From Sarcocystis neurona (taxonomy: Eukaryota; Apicomplexa; Conoidasida; Eucoccidiorida; Sarcocystidae), in contig KL647325.1 of NCBI GenBank assembly GCA_000727475.1, forward strand, positions 101,594-165,593: a stretch of DNA of 64,000 nucleotides, written 5' to 3'. This document shows, in pieces, positions 39,465 through 52,459 of the stretch. The notes below the pieces were generated by a model, which was given only the letters and a program-made list of their open reading frames with translations, was not told where the DNA came from and did no database searches. Made by a program: the position numbers and the translations under genes. Numbering within the stretch: the stretch's first letter is position 1; every line of letters starts with the position of its first letter.

Positions 39465-42400
39465 TCATTTACGGACACCGGCTGTACCGTTAACCACTGC
39501 TACCTCCACTCCGACAGCCAACTTCCATATCTTTTCCTTCCTCTGTCGTAAGATTTCAGGCTTCATGTCCTGGTACTCAAACACGTCGTGTTGTCTGTGC
39601 CGCATGCAGTGCCACAGACCACCATCAGGGGTCGCAGCTTCTTCACTTCGCTGATATGGGCAGTAGTAGCATTGCTTCTTGTCAGTAAGAGCGGGATATG
39701 CCACACCTGTATGCCTCATTCTGTCCTTGGGCTCCCCTTCTTCTCCGCCGACATTTCCTCCCTTCTGTTCGAGAAAGACGAGAGAAGGCTCTTGTCATAG
39801 AATGTGTAGAACTGCTGTGTCTCTGCACGGTAGAGTCGTGGTGGCCACAAACGAAGGCATGCAACAGGCTCGCACACATGTCGCTTGCTCGAGGCCACCG
39901 CTGCAGGAGCGCTTACAGGGACTACGCTCAGGGTTTGCTCTGAAGTTAAACCAGCCCCAACGTCGCATCGGCAGCAGCATCGACGTCGCCTGTGGCAGCA
40001 GCAGCAGCAGCGGTGCCTTAGAGGCAGCAGGAGTCGCATCAGCAGCCGCAGCAGCAACGATGGGAGCAGCCGACTACCAGCCGCCTCGTCCAGCCATTCA
40101 TCAGCACATCTTTCCTGCACTACGAATTTCTACATACCCGTACTGAGAGACGTACGTCGCCAGCCCTAAAGTGCAGCCTCCGCGTCAGGCCATGCACAAG
40201 CTTGAAACCCACTGGCACCGTTCCATATGAAGAAGTCCTACAAAGCCACTATCTTGTTGCTTTTCTTTTCAAACGGGCCAAGCACACCCATGTGTGCGTG
40301 ACTTCTACGTCACGTTTCACCTCACTGCGGCGCTCTTCTCTTCTTTCGAATCCCGCGCTGCCGGTGACATTTGCTCGCGTCGTGTCTGCAGTCTTTCTTT
40401 GCCCACGTACCTTGCCAGTACTTTATGAAACTGGATCATTTGATCCCCAGCTATCATATCCTTCCCTGCAGATGTATATATACGTATGTGATCATACATA
40501 TATGTATGTATATGTGCGTATATATATGCATATATATGGCTGCACCTGCGTACATGTCTGTCCATACGTATGTCCGCACACATGTCTATGTGTGTATACA
40601 CGTTTATATAATAACACTTGTCGTTGCTCGCTTCTCCTAGAATGAATCTTGTTGCGTAAGCCTGCACTGTGCCTTGCGTTGCGGCCTGAGGTACCTCTTC
40701 TGCCGCGTCTCTCCGAGCCGCTGCTGCTGCCGTTTCGCTACTGCTTCTTTTCTATCACCTGCTCCAGCGCAGCCTGACCAGTGTCACTTTGTGTGTGCGG
40801 CTGCGGAGGATGATCCTATACCGCAGTCGCCGCTGCCGCCTTGTGCATACCAAGAATGTGTGACTCTGCGTACCCTGCACTGCAGTAAGCAGTACTACAT
40901 CGCACAGTAGCAGAAGCAGCAGATGCGGCCGGGAGAGGACGGCTGGGGGTCTTCTCTTCTCCTGCGTCTCTAGCTAATAATCGATCAGAAGCAATCACTG
41001 CAGCGATCTCTTTCACAAGAAACAGGTGCCCCTGCCACGCCAGCAGCAAGTGCGACTTCAGAAAGGCAACTGAGGTGGGGGTGCAGTGGGGTGCGGCTGC
41101 GCCTGCTGGACCCCCGTTGCTCCTGCTGCTGCTGGTTTCCCTCTTCCTGCTGCAGTCTGCTCTCTGCTGCTCCCTCTTCACGTCGTCCTGCAGTTCCTCT
41201 TCCTGCTGCTGCTGTCCCGTGCCTGGCCGCCGTCCCTCCTGCTGCTGCGGTGTCTTTCGCTGCCGTCTGTTGGGGCGCCTGCTGGTGTTGCGCACCCCTC
41301 GCGCTGCTGCTTCCGACTTCTTCTTCCTGCTGCTGCTGTCCCGTCTCAAGCAATATCGTCTCCTCTTAACGCGGGGGCTCTTTTTCGTACGTCCTGCGCA
41401 GCTATTACCCCGCGACGAAGCTGTCCCTGCAGCCACAGCTGCAGCTGGAATGGCAACAGTCAGAGCAGCTGCATCAGCAGCATGAAGAACAGCAGCAACG
41501 CTGACCGCGTTGTGGGGCAGCAGCTGACGTTGCCGCACTTAGCAGCAGAGACTACAGCAGCCTCTATCTACTGCAGCGTACACCGTCCATTGCCCCGCCG
41601 CTGCTGGTAATACAAGGAGCAGCAGCAGTAGCAGCGCCTCTGTTCAGAGCAACAACGGCAGCAGCGTCCCTCTCTACGACGCTGCGTCAGCAACGTCCCC
41701 TTCCCTATAGGAACAAGACAAGGCTACTGCAGCAGCTTCGACAGGGCGAGAGAGAGACGGAAGGTCACAGCAGGCAGTTCTCGAAGGACCGCTGCACCAG
41801 CAATACAGCAGCAGCACCTCCTCCATCGGCGAGTCGTCAACAGCAGCAATAGCACCTCCCCACACTGCGCAGAGCTACAGTGGCCGCAGCGCAGCCTTGC
41901 ACGTGTTGAAAGGGAAAGCAACAGCACCATCTTTAGAGCAGCAGCAGCAGCAGTAGCAATTTTCGACGTCCAGGGGATCAGTATAAATGTCGGCGACACT
42001 ACTGTAGTCGAAGCAGCATCTCGTTCACGAACGGAGACCCTCGCAGCAGCAGCACGGCTGATAACGGACCAAACAGCAAGAGGGACAGCAGCACTTCTAC
42101 GTAGGTTCACCAGCAGGAGCAGCAGCAGCTCGTGTGTAATTCTAGACGCGCTGGCAACGCCGCGGGGCCCCTCTGTACGGACAGCGCGAGTAGCAAAATC
42201 GCAGCAGCAGCAGCACGCCCTTGGATTTGATGTTGCAGCTGGACTAGCGTAAGAAGCAACAGCAGCAGGAGGTGGAGGCGGCGCTGCTGCAGGCCAGCGC
42301 AGCAGGAGAGTACACGTCAAGTGCCTGCCTTTCACGCGACGACCGCAGAAGCAGCAGCAGCAGCTACCCTGTCCCATCCCGGCAGCAGCCCGGCCGCACG

Positions 42401-42602
42401 CACCAGCCAGACCATCTGCTGCAGCAGCGGCAGCAGATACTCCAGCTGCAGCATGATGCAGCACAGCAGCAGCGACATGTGCAGTAGGGGCAGCAGCGTA
42501 CCAAGCAGCAGAAGCAGTCGCAGCAACAGCAGCAGCAGCTCTACACAAAGCAGCAGTAGGCGAAGATGGATCGGCAGCAACTGGCGCTGCATTTCCAGCC
42601 AC
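39465..42602 (-). CDS. Multi-exon hypothetical protein, unknown function
   Basis: The first exon, 42602-41856, starts MAGNAAPVAADPSS. It has an Ala-rich part and then a unique part (SRITHELLLLLLVNLRRSAA, SPTFILIPWTSKI), ending at GAG|GTGCTA. Exon 2, 41523-41409 (LLPHNAVSVAAVLHAADAA), and exon 3, 41096-40874 (TPTSVAFLKSHLLLAWQGHL), follow in matching phase. A small exon, 40465-40411 (KDMIAGDQMIQFHKVLA), has a strong acceptor. The final part may use 39719-39465, a frame with CYYCPYQ followed by WHCMRHRQHD, a possible Cys/His metal site, ending 28 bp from the tRNA. A frame at 39960-39716 (SSKRHVCEPVACLRLW) is also protein-like. The last three joins are unproven. The hydrophobic LLLLLLV and TFILIPW stretches might be membrane segments. 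I do not recognise the family. Confidence 0.42.
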
Positions 42603-45600
42603 TGCAAATGCGGCAGCCCCCCCGCGGTAGCAGCGCGCACAGCATCAACAACGGGTACAATGTCGTGAGCTGCAGCAACAGCGCCGCCGGTAGCTGCCCC
42701 AGGTGCTTCCCACGTTGCAACTGCTACCTTTCCCGTTGTTGGAGGAACAGGAGCAGCAGCAGCAGAGGAAGCCAGGAAGCATGGCAGCAGCCAGTTCAGC
42801 AGCAGCCAGTTCAGGCAGCCTGCGGTGTCTTCGGCTGGCGACAACGCAGGTGGGCGCTGTTGCGGTGCAGTGACACTCTGATGCGGCAGCAGTGGCGTCC
42901 CTGGCTGCTTCACGTAGACGAAGGAGAAGAGCAGATTCGACAGGCGGCTGTAGGAGGCCCAGAGAAAAAGTCAGAAGGAGGAGGAGGAGGACGAGGGGAG
43001 GAAATCGAAGAAGGGGCAGAAGCGAAAGGCCGGGAAGGATTACGAGGAAGAGACGCAGAAGAAGAGACAGCAGGAAGAGGAGGAGGGGGGGCGGGAAAAG
43101 CAGAGGGGATGGAAGCAGCAGCAAACGCCTCCGCAGAACCCCATACGCTGAAAGCAACAGCAGGAGAGAAAATAGCAGCAAGCGCCGTGGCAGCGCCCCA
43201 CATGCTTAAAGGAGCAGCAGTAGAGGAAAGGGCAGTAGCAGCAAGCACCTTAGCAGACGTCCACATGTTGAATGGAGCAGCAGTAGAGGAGAGGGAAGTG
43301 GCTGCAAGCGCCTTACCAGAAGCCCAGATGTTGAAAGGGAAAGCAGTGAAGGAGAGAGAAATAGCGGGAAGCGTCCTAGCAGGGCGCCACATGTTGAAAG
43401 GAGCAGCAGCCCACCAGAAACGGGGAAGGCGCAGCGTCGGTTCACGTGAGGTACCGCACTGCACTGGCGTTGTCCCAGCAGCAGCAACGGCAGCAGAAGA
43501 AAAAGTAGACGCAGGAACAAGAGCAGCAGCAGCAGCAACGCAGCGAGCAGCACCGCAGCGAACATCAGGAGCAGCAGCAACTTCCCACCTAGCCGCAGCA
43601 GCGGTCCTCCCCCCCACACAAGGAACACCAGCCCCGCACGCATCAGGAACTGCTGCGCAGGAAGCAGCGGCGACAACGCCCCTCGTGCAGACAGCAGCGC
43701 CAATACTAGCAGAGGCCGCAGCTGCAGCAGCTGCAGCAGCTGCATTCCCCGGCCCGTTTCCACCGCATGGATGTGACCCATTGTCAGCAACAGCAGCACT
43801 GCGGCCAGCACAGAGGCGCATCCTCGCAGCAGCAACAACGGCGGGAGCTGCAGCAGCAGTAGCAGGCACAGAAGCAGCAGTTGCACGTGGGACAGCAGCG
43901 GCGGCGAGAACGAGAACAGCAGCAACAGAACATGTCAACGCAGGAGAGGCGCGAGGAGGACGAGCAGCAGCAGCAAGAGGGACGGCGGCAAGAGGGACGG
44001 CGGCTGCAGCAGCAGGACGCGCAGCAGGAGGTGGAGGTAGTGCAGCAGGACTTGGCAAGCGAGCAGGTGCCGTTTGGCTGCGACTGCCCAAGGCAACGCA
44101 TGCTGCGAGGCGGGCTACCGCTGCGATGGCTGGGACCGACTTGTTAATATCGAGACGGGTGTCCCGACTGCCGTCAAAAGTGGGCAGTGTGTGCAACCTG
44201 CGGCTTCTGTTGTGGCTGATACTGCTGTTGCGCGGACTTTTGCTGCTGCGATTGATGCCGCGGCCTCGCCTGGTGCTTGCTCGTGGGCTGCCTGTCGGCC
44301 GTCGGGTGCTTCTTTTTCCTTCAGGTGGTTGCCTTTCGCCTTTCTCGAACAGACGCCGCACCAGCGGCTGCATCAACAGCAGCAGCAACTCGAACTCACC
44401 CAGCAGCGGCAACAACAGCAAGCGCACAAGCAACCGCAGCTGCAGCAACTGTCTCAGCAGCGGCGATCGCAACAGCAGACGCAGCAGCAGCAGTGGCGGG
44501 CAGTGGGGACCCAGTGACAAATTGCCGGCCCAGACGAGGAGCAGAAGCAGCTGCAGGAGTGGTTTTGGTGGGAAGGCTAGTGCCCAGTACAGCAGCAGCA
44601 GCGGGTGTTGCACAGGTGAGAGTAGTTCGAGCAGCAGAGCTGAGAGTCGCCCAGCAAGCTACAACCATTACTTCAGCAGCATTGATGAGGGCAGACGGAC
44701 TGCCAGCAGCAGTGCCAAGAGAGGCAGGAGGAGCAGCAGCAGGATTAGCAGCAAGAAAGGCAGCAGGAAGAGCAGCAGGAGCAACAGCAGCTGGAGCAAC
44801 AGCAGCAGCAGGAGCAGCGGCGGAATTTCGTATGGATCCCAGTATGCGTCTGCTGCCCGTGTGTCGCCGCAGCATCAGGATGTGGACGCAAACAGCAACA
44901 CGCGCATGCAGGCTGCCGCTGCAGCGCCAGCATTTCTCCTTTCTCTCTCAACAAACACCTCAAGCGAAGAAACAGACGGCCGCTGCAGCAGCAGCAGACT
45001 AGCAGCGCGCTGCTGCTGCGTAAGCAAAATCGAAGCAGTCAGTAGCGCCTGCAGCACAAGCACAGCACGACCCGGTGGCCGCTGGTACGGGCTTCCGCCC
45101 CCAGGCTCCGGGATTTGTGTACAGCCTGCAGCATCACGAGGATGGAGCTTCCGGGTAGCAGTAGCAAAAGCGGTAGCACGAGTTGGGAGCTGCTGGCTAG
45201 CTGCAGCAGGTAAAGCAGAAACACGTAGACCAACTCCCCACAGCAGCAAGGGGGCTGCAGCAGCAGGTTGCTACTATAAACGTGCAACAATGCACAGCTG
45301 CTCAGAGCCTACGACAGCTGCAGCAGCGTGCTGCCACCGGCGATCCGGCCTACGATCTCTGTGTGACTTTACGAAGAGCGAGGCAGCAGCAACTGCCAAA
45401 GCTGAGGTGGCGACAGCAGAAGAAACGCAAAGCCTGCGACCGGTCTTAGCAAGAGGGGCACTCGTGTTAGCAACCGCTAAAGAAGCAGACGCAGTGGGTG
45501 CAGCAGCAGGAGAAGCAGCAGGAGCAACAGCGGAACTAGCGACAGCCCAGTCAAGGTGCACTTCAGGACCAGACGCAACAGGCGAAGCCGCAGCAGCAAC

Positions 45601-46687
45601 GAGAGAGACAGGACCGAAAGCCGGCCGACCAGCAGTCGAAAAACGCGGAGCAGTAAGCGCAGGGGCAGCAGCAGATTCAGAAGCACAAGGAAACGAAACA
45701 GCAACAGAAGATGCTGCAGGGGTCGCAGTAGCGACAGCAGCAGGGCAGATCAGACCGACGGCGCTAGGGGGCGCTGGAGAGACAACACTGCAGACAGCAG
45801 CAGCAAGTCCAACAAAAGGCGGAGAAGCAGCCGGGCAGCGGGCGGGAGCCGGAGGACCAGCTGCAGCAGGAAATACAGCGGCGGCAGCTCCAGAAGCAAG
45901 CCGAACTGGGGCAGAAGGAGAGAGATCAGCAGCAGCGGGTCCAGGAGCGGCAGAAGGCGACGGCATACAGCCTCGTACAGCAGAAGATTTCTCGAACGCA
46001 TCGCACCGAAGCAAACCATCCACAGAAGCTATCCCTGCTTCACGTGAAGCGCCAGAAGCCGCAGCTGCTGCGGGTGAACCAGCAAAAGCAGTTGCAGCTA
46101 CAGCTGCAACAGGAGGACACCACACAACACTTGCGGCAGGCGCAGCACAGGCCGTGGCACTGTCGGGAGCAGCAGCAGCTGCACCAACAGCAGCCCCAAG
46201 AGCAGCAGCAGCACCAGCAGCAGCATCGACAGGAGCCACAACAGCAGCAGCAGCAGCACCTGCAGCAGCAGCAGCACCAGCAGCAGCACCTGCAGCAGCA
46301 GCACCTGCAGCAGCAGCAGCACCAGCAGCAGCACCAGCAGCAGCATCGGCAGCAGCACCAGCAGCAGCATCGGCAACAGCACCAACACCGGCAGCTCCAG
46401 CAGCAGTCTCAGCAGCAGTAGGGGGACCAGCAGCAGCAGGGGCACCAGCAGAACCAGCGGCAGCAGCAGCATCAACAACAGCGTCAGCAGCCGCACCGCA
46501 GGCACCACCGGCAGCAGCAGTAGCCCCAACGGCAGCAGAAGCGTCACCAGCAGTAGAAACATCGTCAGCAGCAGCACCAGCAGCATCGCGAGGAATATTT
46601 GCCATCGAGCCAGGCGAAAGAAAAAGATGCAGAGGTAAACCTGGTGATGAGGCTGTTGAGCAGCAGAGGCCGTTGCTCCTGCACTAC
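42566..46687 (+). CDS. Long low-complexity open frame continuous with the transporter's first exon
   Basis: This + frame stays open without a stop from 42566 through 46687 and on past the transporter donor at 47565. It could be a giant N-terminal extension of the transporter, a separate protein, or a by-product of repeats that contain no stops. It is mostly Ala with Ser/Arg, Glu and Gly tracts. The one ordered feature is a 21-residue tandem repeat at 43140-43420. The opposite strand is open in long pieces too (46605-45274 starting MANIPRDAAG; 44613-42910), with equally protein-like parts such as LDINKSVPAIAAVARLAACV. The start at 42566 overlaps the first exon of the - strand gene by 37 bp, arguing against that start being real. 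Strand and limits are uncertain. Confidence 0.3.
43146..43420 (+). repeat. 63-bp imperfect tandem repeat (21 codons)
   Basis: Four and a half units of about 63 bp, each with a CACATGTTGAAAGGAGCAGC-like core, encode HMLKGAAVEERAVAAS-type repeats on the + strand. On the - strand they encode AAPFNMW-type repeats. In the comparisons made (units 1-2 and 2-3), differences fall most often at the third position of the + frame, which is also the third position of the open - frame. This suggests past selection on a protein without telling the strand. Confidence 0.75.
46190..46425 (+). repeat. CAG/CAC trinucleotide tract
   Basis: An almost pure run of CAGCAGCAGCACCAGCAG triplets. It reads as poly-Ala with Pro in the long + frame, as Gln/His in another, and as Leu/Val or Ala on the opposite strand. 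It lies 260 bp before the proposed transporter start, within the strand-ambiguous region. Confidence 0.85.
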
Positions 46688-49600
46688 ATGAGACTACTGT
46701 TTCGACGTCGGGAAACCTCAGCAACTTGTGCTTCTGCTGCACCCAGTGCTGCTGCTGTTGCCGCAGCTGCAACGAACCTCTGGCTCAAGACGGCTGCTCG
46801 AGCAGCGGTAGCCGTGAAAGGTGTGAGGCGGCTGTGGCAGCGACACTGGGAGAATGTGGCACGCTGTGGTAGCAGCAACTCAGGCTTTGCCGACAATTCA
46901 GCAGAAGCAGCAGACGACGAAGAGGCTGCTGCAGTCGAAAGAGTAGAGCTGCTATCGACAGACATTAGCAAAGCTGCTGCAGCCGCGGAGGTGCATGCAG
47001 GCCCGCTAGCAGCAGCTGCTGCGTCAGTAGCAGCGTCACCAGCGGACAGGGTTGCTGCACACCAGAGAGCTGGAGCAGCAGCAGGGACACAGCCAGCTGC
47101 ACGCGCAGCAGACGCGGACGCGCCAGTAGACGTTCTGGCAGTCAGCACGGCGCCTGACGCAGCTGAAGCAGGGGCACCGGCAGAAGGCGAGAAGGGAGCA
47201 GCAGGAGGACGCATAACCGCAGCAGAGGACGTAGCCCAAGCTCGCGGTGCGCACCCATTCTACGAGCCTGCTGCTGGTGCTGGTGGTCTTGGTGGCGCAC
47301 ACCCGCTCCACGGTGTTGCTGCTGCTACTACGACAGACGCGCTTGGGCTGCCGCTGTGTCCCGCTGCTGATCTTGAGAGCGCGCCTGGGGCCGGAAGAGA
47401 CACGAAGCATGCAGCAGCAGCAGCAGCAGGCGTCGACGTGTTGGGCAACGCGCTGCGAAGCTGCAGCAGCAGGAGCGTCTGCAGCAGGGGAAGCGTTCGC
47501 AACACCAGCAGCAGCAGAATAGCTGCAGCAGGAGCACTCGCCCGGAACAAACATAAGCTTCGCAGGTGTGCTGGTGGCAGCCGTTTCAAAGAGACTTCTG
47601 CCGCTGCCGCTGCTCACTTGCAGCGTTTGAACCGTCTGCAGCTGCGACTGCGTCCTGCGGCTGCTCCTCTGTCTTGCGCGGCTGCTCCTGTTGCTGCTAG
47701 TGCTGCTGGGTTTGCTGCCGCTGTGCTGCTTCTGTGACGCGGCGTCTCCACCTTCTAAGCAGCTTCTGCTGGAGTGGTTTGCCGTTGGAAAGTGTGCACA
47801 CGAATATGGCGAATTGAGGTGTACGTACACTGCAGACTGCTACGTGCAGTACGGCGGCTACTACAACTACGGTGTACGTAAACTGGAAAATGCTGTTGGA
47901 AGCTGGTGCTCCTGCTACGGCGCTTGCGGTGCACGTGCACTTTGAAGTGGTGCTGCTGCTCCGTGCTCCACTGCTGCTGCTGCTCCTGTTGCTGCGGTGG
48001 ACGTACACCCATCAACTCATGTGTGTGCTGGTGCGCCTTCTGTAGGCTACTTGAGGAGCTGCTGGCGACAGTGGACCCCGCGGTGCTGCTGCCTGCTGCA
48101 GCTCTTTCGCTCGTTGTGACGGTTGCCTCCTTCCGAAGGTCATTCCTAACGGGTCGGTTGTACGACAGCGCAGCGCGAGCTGCTGCCGCTATCTCCCTCG
48201 CAACCCAATCTTCTGCCGCTGCTGCTGCTGCTGCGTCTCCTTCTTCTCATCGTGCTCCTGCTCCTTCTCCTCCTCTTCCTCTGCCTGCCGCACCAACAGC
48301 TGCTGCACAGGCATCCCGTGCCCTTACACCAGCCGTCGGGTCTTGTGAAGAAGCAGCACCTGCAGCAGCAACACCAGCGCAGCGGCCAGGATGGGCGGCA
48401 ACAGGAGCAAACCCCGCAGCAGCAGCAGCAGAAGCACCGGCAGGGGCAACCACTACGAGGCAGCTCGCATCAGCCGCTTTCTATTCTCTCGCTCCTCTCG
48501 TGCTGCGGCTGACTGGCTGGACCGCCTTGGAGTTGGTCGGGGGAGTTTTCCGCGTGAGAGCAGATGGACGATCTCCCTGAGGCTCTCTCTGCTGTGTCCT
48601 TATGCTGCTAGAGCTGACCGCGACACGTAGACATGCATATGTATATATACACACGTGTGCAGAGAGGTGCAGAACGTGTGATCTACCACACGTATAGCTC
48701 GCGTGTCTCTCTCTATACCCATCGATTTATATACACAAGTGTATGTAAATGAATATATACATATATATATACACGTATACGTACACAAGTACACATGGGT
48801 GTGTGCTTGCCATCGTTTAAATATGGACATATATATGTGTATATGAACATATGCAAGGAGAACAAAGTAGGCAGCCTCACTTTAACGTGTCTGTCTCTCT
48901 TTCGCCCTCTCACTCTCTCTGTATATATATATACCTATATATATATATCTTTGTGCTTGCCATCGTTTATATATGTACATATATATATACATATATGCAC
49001 TCAGGGTGTGTCACATCTGCATTCTCCGCATGCAATTCGACAATCTCTTTCTCTTCATATATATTTATTTGTCTTTGCTTTCCGTTGTTAATGAAGACTT
49101 CCCGCATGCTTGGATCGACGCGAGTTCTGGGCGTTGGGAGGAGTCGTCACGGCGGGGCCGCGTGGGCAGTGACAGGGCGTCTTGCTGCAGTTGCTGCAGA
49201 GGCCTGCGCCGCCTGCTGTCCTGCCCCCGGACTTCTCTTCCTTGTTGACACTACTGATTTCTCATGTCTACGTCTGTATCCCCCTCTCCTTTTCTCTCCT
49301 GACCTGTATATATTATATATATATGTATATATGAATAGACGTAGGTACACGTGGGCGCCTATATATAAGGTATATGCACGTAGATACGTACAAGCTTTAA
49401 TTTAGATGGGTCTCTGTATGCTCTATGTTAACACGTAGGTGCCTGCGTCATACGTGTCTACTTATATGCATGTATATACAGGTATATATATTAACCAGTA
49501 TATGTATATATGGGCGTGTGCTGTATTATCGCCTTCTCTGACTGCATGTATGGACAGCAAGAAGGCTGACCGTGGGAGCCCCTGCATGCAGGAAGGACCT

Positions 49601-52426
49601 GGTTCTCGTCACAGTGTTGTGCTGGCTGCTGCAAGTTGTCTGCTGCTGTCCAGGACTTCCTCTTCAATTTAACCCGTTATCAGATGGAGGCCACCATGCG
49701 CAAGCGTCTTTTCCGAAGCCTTGTCGTGTAAGGCCTGCCACTGGTCTCTGCTCTTGCTGCTGCATCTGCTGCCTTCCCGGTGCTGTCCTGTGCTGTTCAA
49801 GCACACCTACTGCTGCGCCTTAAGCCGCAGAGCTGCGGCTTCTCCTGCAAGAATGCTGCTGATATGCTGCTCGTCCAGAACTGTAGCTGCTCCTGCAGTA
49901 GTACTGGTGTTTCCGGCGGTTCAGCTGCTGCTGCTCGTGCAATACTGTTGTCTCTCCTGTAACGCTGCTGCTGCCGCCCCGTCGATGCCGCTGCTACTGC
50001 TCCTGAGTACTGCTGCTGCTCCTGCAACACTGCTGCTGTCTTTGCTGCCTGGCTACTGCTGTAGCTGCTACATGCTGCGCGACAACTGCTGTGCCAATGC
50101 GGCTGCTGCTGCAGGCTTGCCGCTTCTCCTGCATTCCTGCTGCGGCCACTGTTGCTGTGCTGCTGGTGCTCTGCTGCTGCTGCTGTGCCGTTGCTGCTGC
50201 TGCTTCTGTGCTGCTGCTGGTGCTGTGCCGCGTAGTTCCCAGTGCTGTTGCTGCTGCTGCTCCTATAGACGCTATCGCATTGCTGTTGTGGTGGTGCTTC
50301 TCGTATCAAGAAGACGTCGAGACTGCGCTGGGGCGGCCCTAGAGCTGCTGGTTTCTCTGCTGCTGCTGTTGTTGCTGCCGTGCACTGCTACAGCTGCCCT
50401 TGCTAGACGCGGGTTCTGCTGCCAACGCGGCCGTCGTGGCTGCTGCTGCTTCTGGTGTCGCTATTAAGGCTGCGTTTGATGAGGCTGATGAAGCTGCTGC
50501 TGCTGTTGCTGGACGATCTGCTGGTGTGCTGCAGTACGTCTGTTCCGCTGCTGCCATTGCTAGCTCTCAGCCACTGCTACTACTGCTGGCTGCTTCTGCC
50601 TTTCTGCGGCCTCTCGCAGCGTTTGTTTTATTCTACGTACAACAGTGTCACTGCTCTTGTAATACTATTGCTGCTGGTCCCCACCTTGCTTCAGCGGCTG
50701 CTGTCGTCTCTGTTGCCCGTGACAGGTTTGCTGCTGCTCCTGCCGCTGCTGCTGGTACTGCTCTTCTGCCCACGTCGCTGAAAACAGCAGCAGTTGCGAG
50801 AGAAGCAGCAGAAGCAGCAACGACAAGAGGAAGAGTCGCAGCAAAGGGAACATCAACGGCAGCGAGGGAGACAGCAGCAGCAACAGCAGCAACGGCAAGA
50901 GAGACGACAGCACCAACAGCAGCAACAACGAGACAGACAGGAGCAGCGACGGCACCAACAGCGAGGGAAGCAGCAGCAGCAACAGTCAGAGTAGCAGCAG
51001 CAGCAAGAGCGAGAGAGGCAGGAGCAGCAACAGCAGCGAGAGCGAGAGAGACAGGAGCAACAACAGCAGCGACAGCAGGTGTCGCAGGAGCACGAGTGGC
51101 AAATGTTGCTGTTGCGTCGGTTATTGGTGCTGCAGCTTCAGTGGGCGCTATTGAGCGAAAGTTTATCCGACTCGTCTCGCGGTTATCAGCTACGCTGCTG
51201 CTGTTTTCGCAGTTGCTTGCGACGCTATCCTGTTTCTGTTTTCTGCCGTTGTTGTCCCTGTTGCTGCTTCTTCTGTTGCTCTCGCTTCCGTCACTGCTCT
51301 GATTGCTGCTTCTGCTGCTGCTGCTCTCTTTCTGATGCCGCTGCTACATGCGGTGATACGGAGCCTCCTACTGTTGCTGTCGCTTTTGCTGCTGCTGTGT
51401 TGTTTCTGTGACTGCTGGTTTCTGTGGTGATGCTCGTCTTTTTCCTGCTTCTTCTGCTGCTGTGCTGCAGCTGCAACTTCTGCTGCGGGGCAGTGTCTGC
51501 TTCTGCCACCTCTGCTGCTGCTACTTCTGCTGCCACTACGGCTACTGCTGCTGCTTCTGCTGCTGCAGGCAAGACAGGGCGTTTTTTGATGCGAACAATG
51601 TGGGAACGCTGGCGAGCAGACTTATCAACGACACTGAGGACCTCCAGGTGGGTGCACGCCGTGCTGCAGCAGCCGCAACGACAGCAGCAGCGACAGCGGC
51701 GACTGCAGCAGCAGCGGCAGCCGCGACAGCAGCAGCAGCAGCAGCGACAGCAGCGACAGCAGCGACAGCAGCAGCAGCAGCAGCCGCGACAGCAGCAGCA
51801 GCAGCGACAGCAGCGACAGCAGCAGCAGCAGCCGCGACAGCAGCAGCAGCAGCCGCGACAGCAGCAGCAGCAGCCGCGACAGCAGCAGCAGCAGCCGCGA
51901 CAGCAGCAGCAACAGCGACAGCAGCGAGAGCAGCAGCAGCAGCGACAGCAGCAGCAACAGCGACAGCATCGAGAGCAGCAGCAGCAGCGACAGCAGGTGC
52001 AGCCGCGACAGCAGCAGCAGCAGCGAGAGCAGCAGCGAGAGCAGCAGCGACAGCAGCAGGGAGAGCAGCACCAGCAGCAGTGACAGCAGCGACAAGAGCA
52101 GCAGCCGCGACAACAGCAGCAGAAACCCCTGCAGAAGCTGCACTTGATGTTTTCTTCTGCAGAGGAGTAGCTGTTATGCGTCGCGCGAATGTACCGCAAA
52201 AGAGACGCACATCTCTGCAACTGCGAGGGGAGGAGCTCTCAGTGTCCCGCACTTCGGTATCGCCTTTGTTGCTGCTACTGCATCTACGTGTGTATATGCA
52301 GCATACCCATACGTCCTGTTGCATGCACGTGCACGCGTATCTAATATTGGTGGCCACATTCACTTCCTCAGCGCGCAAGTATATGTTTACATATGCATAT
52401 ATCTGCAATATACACACACATGTTCT

Positions 52427-52459
<33 letters not shown>

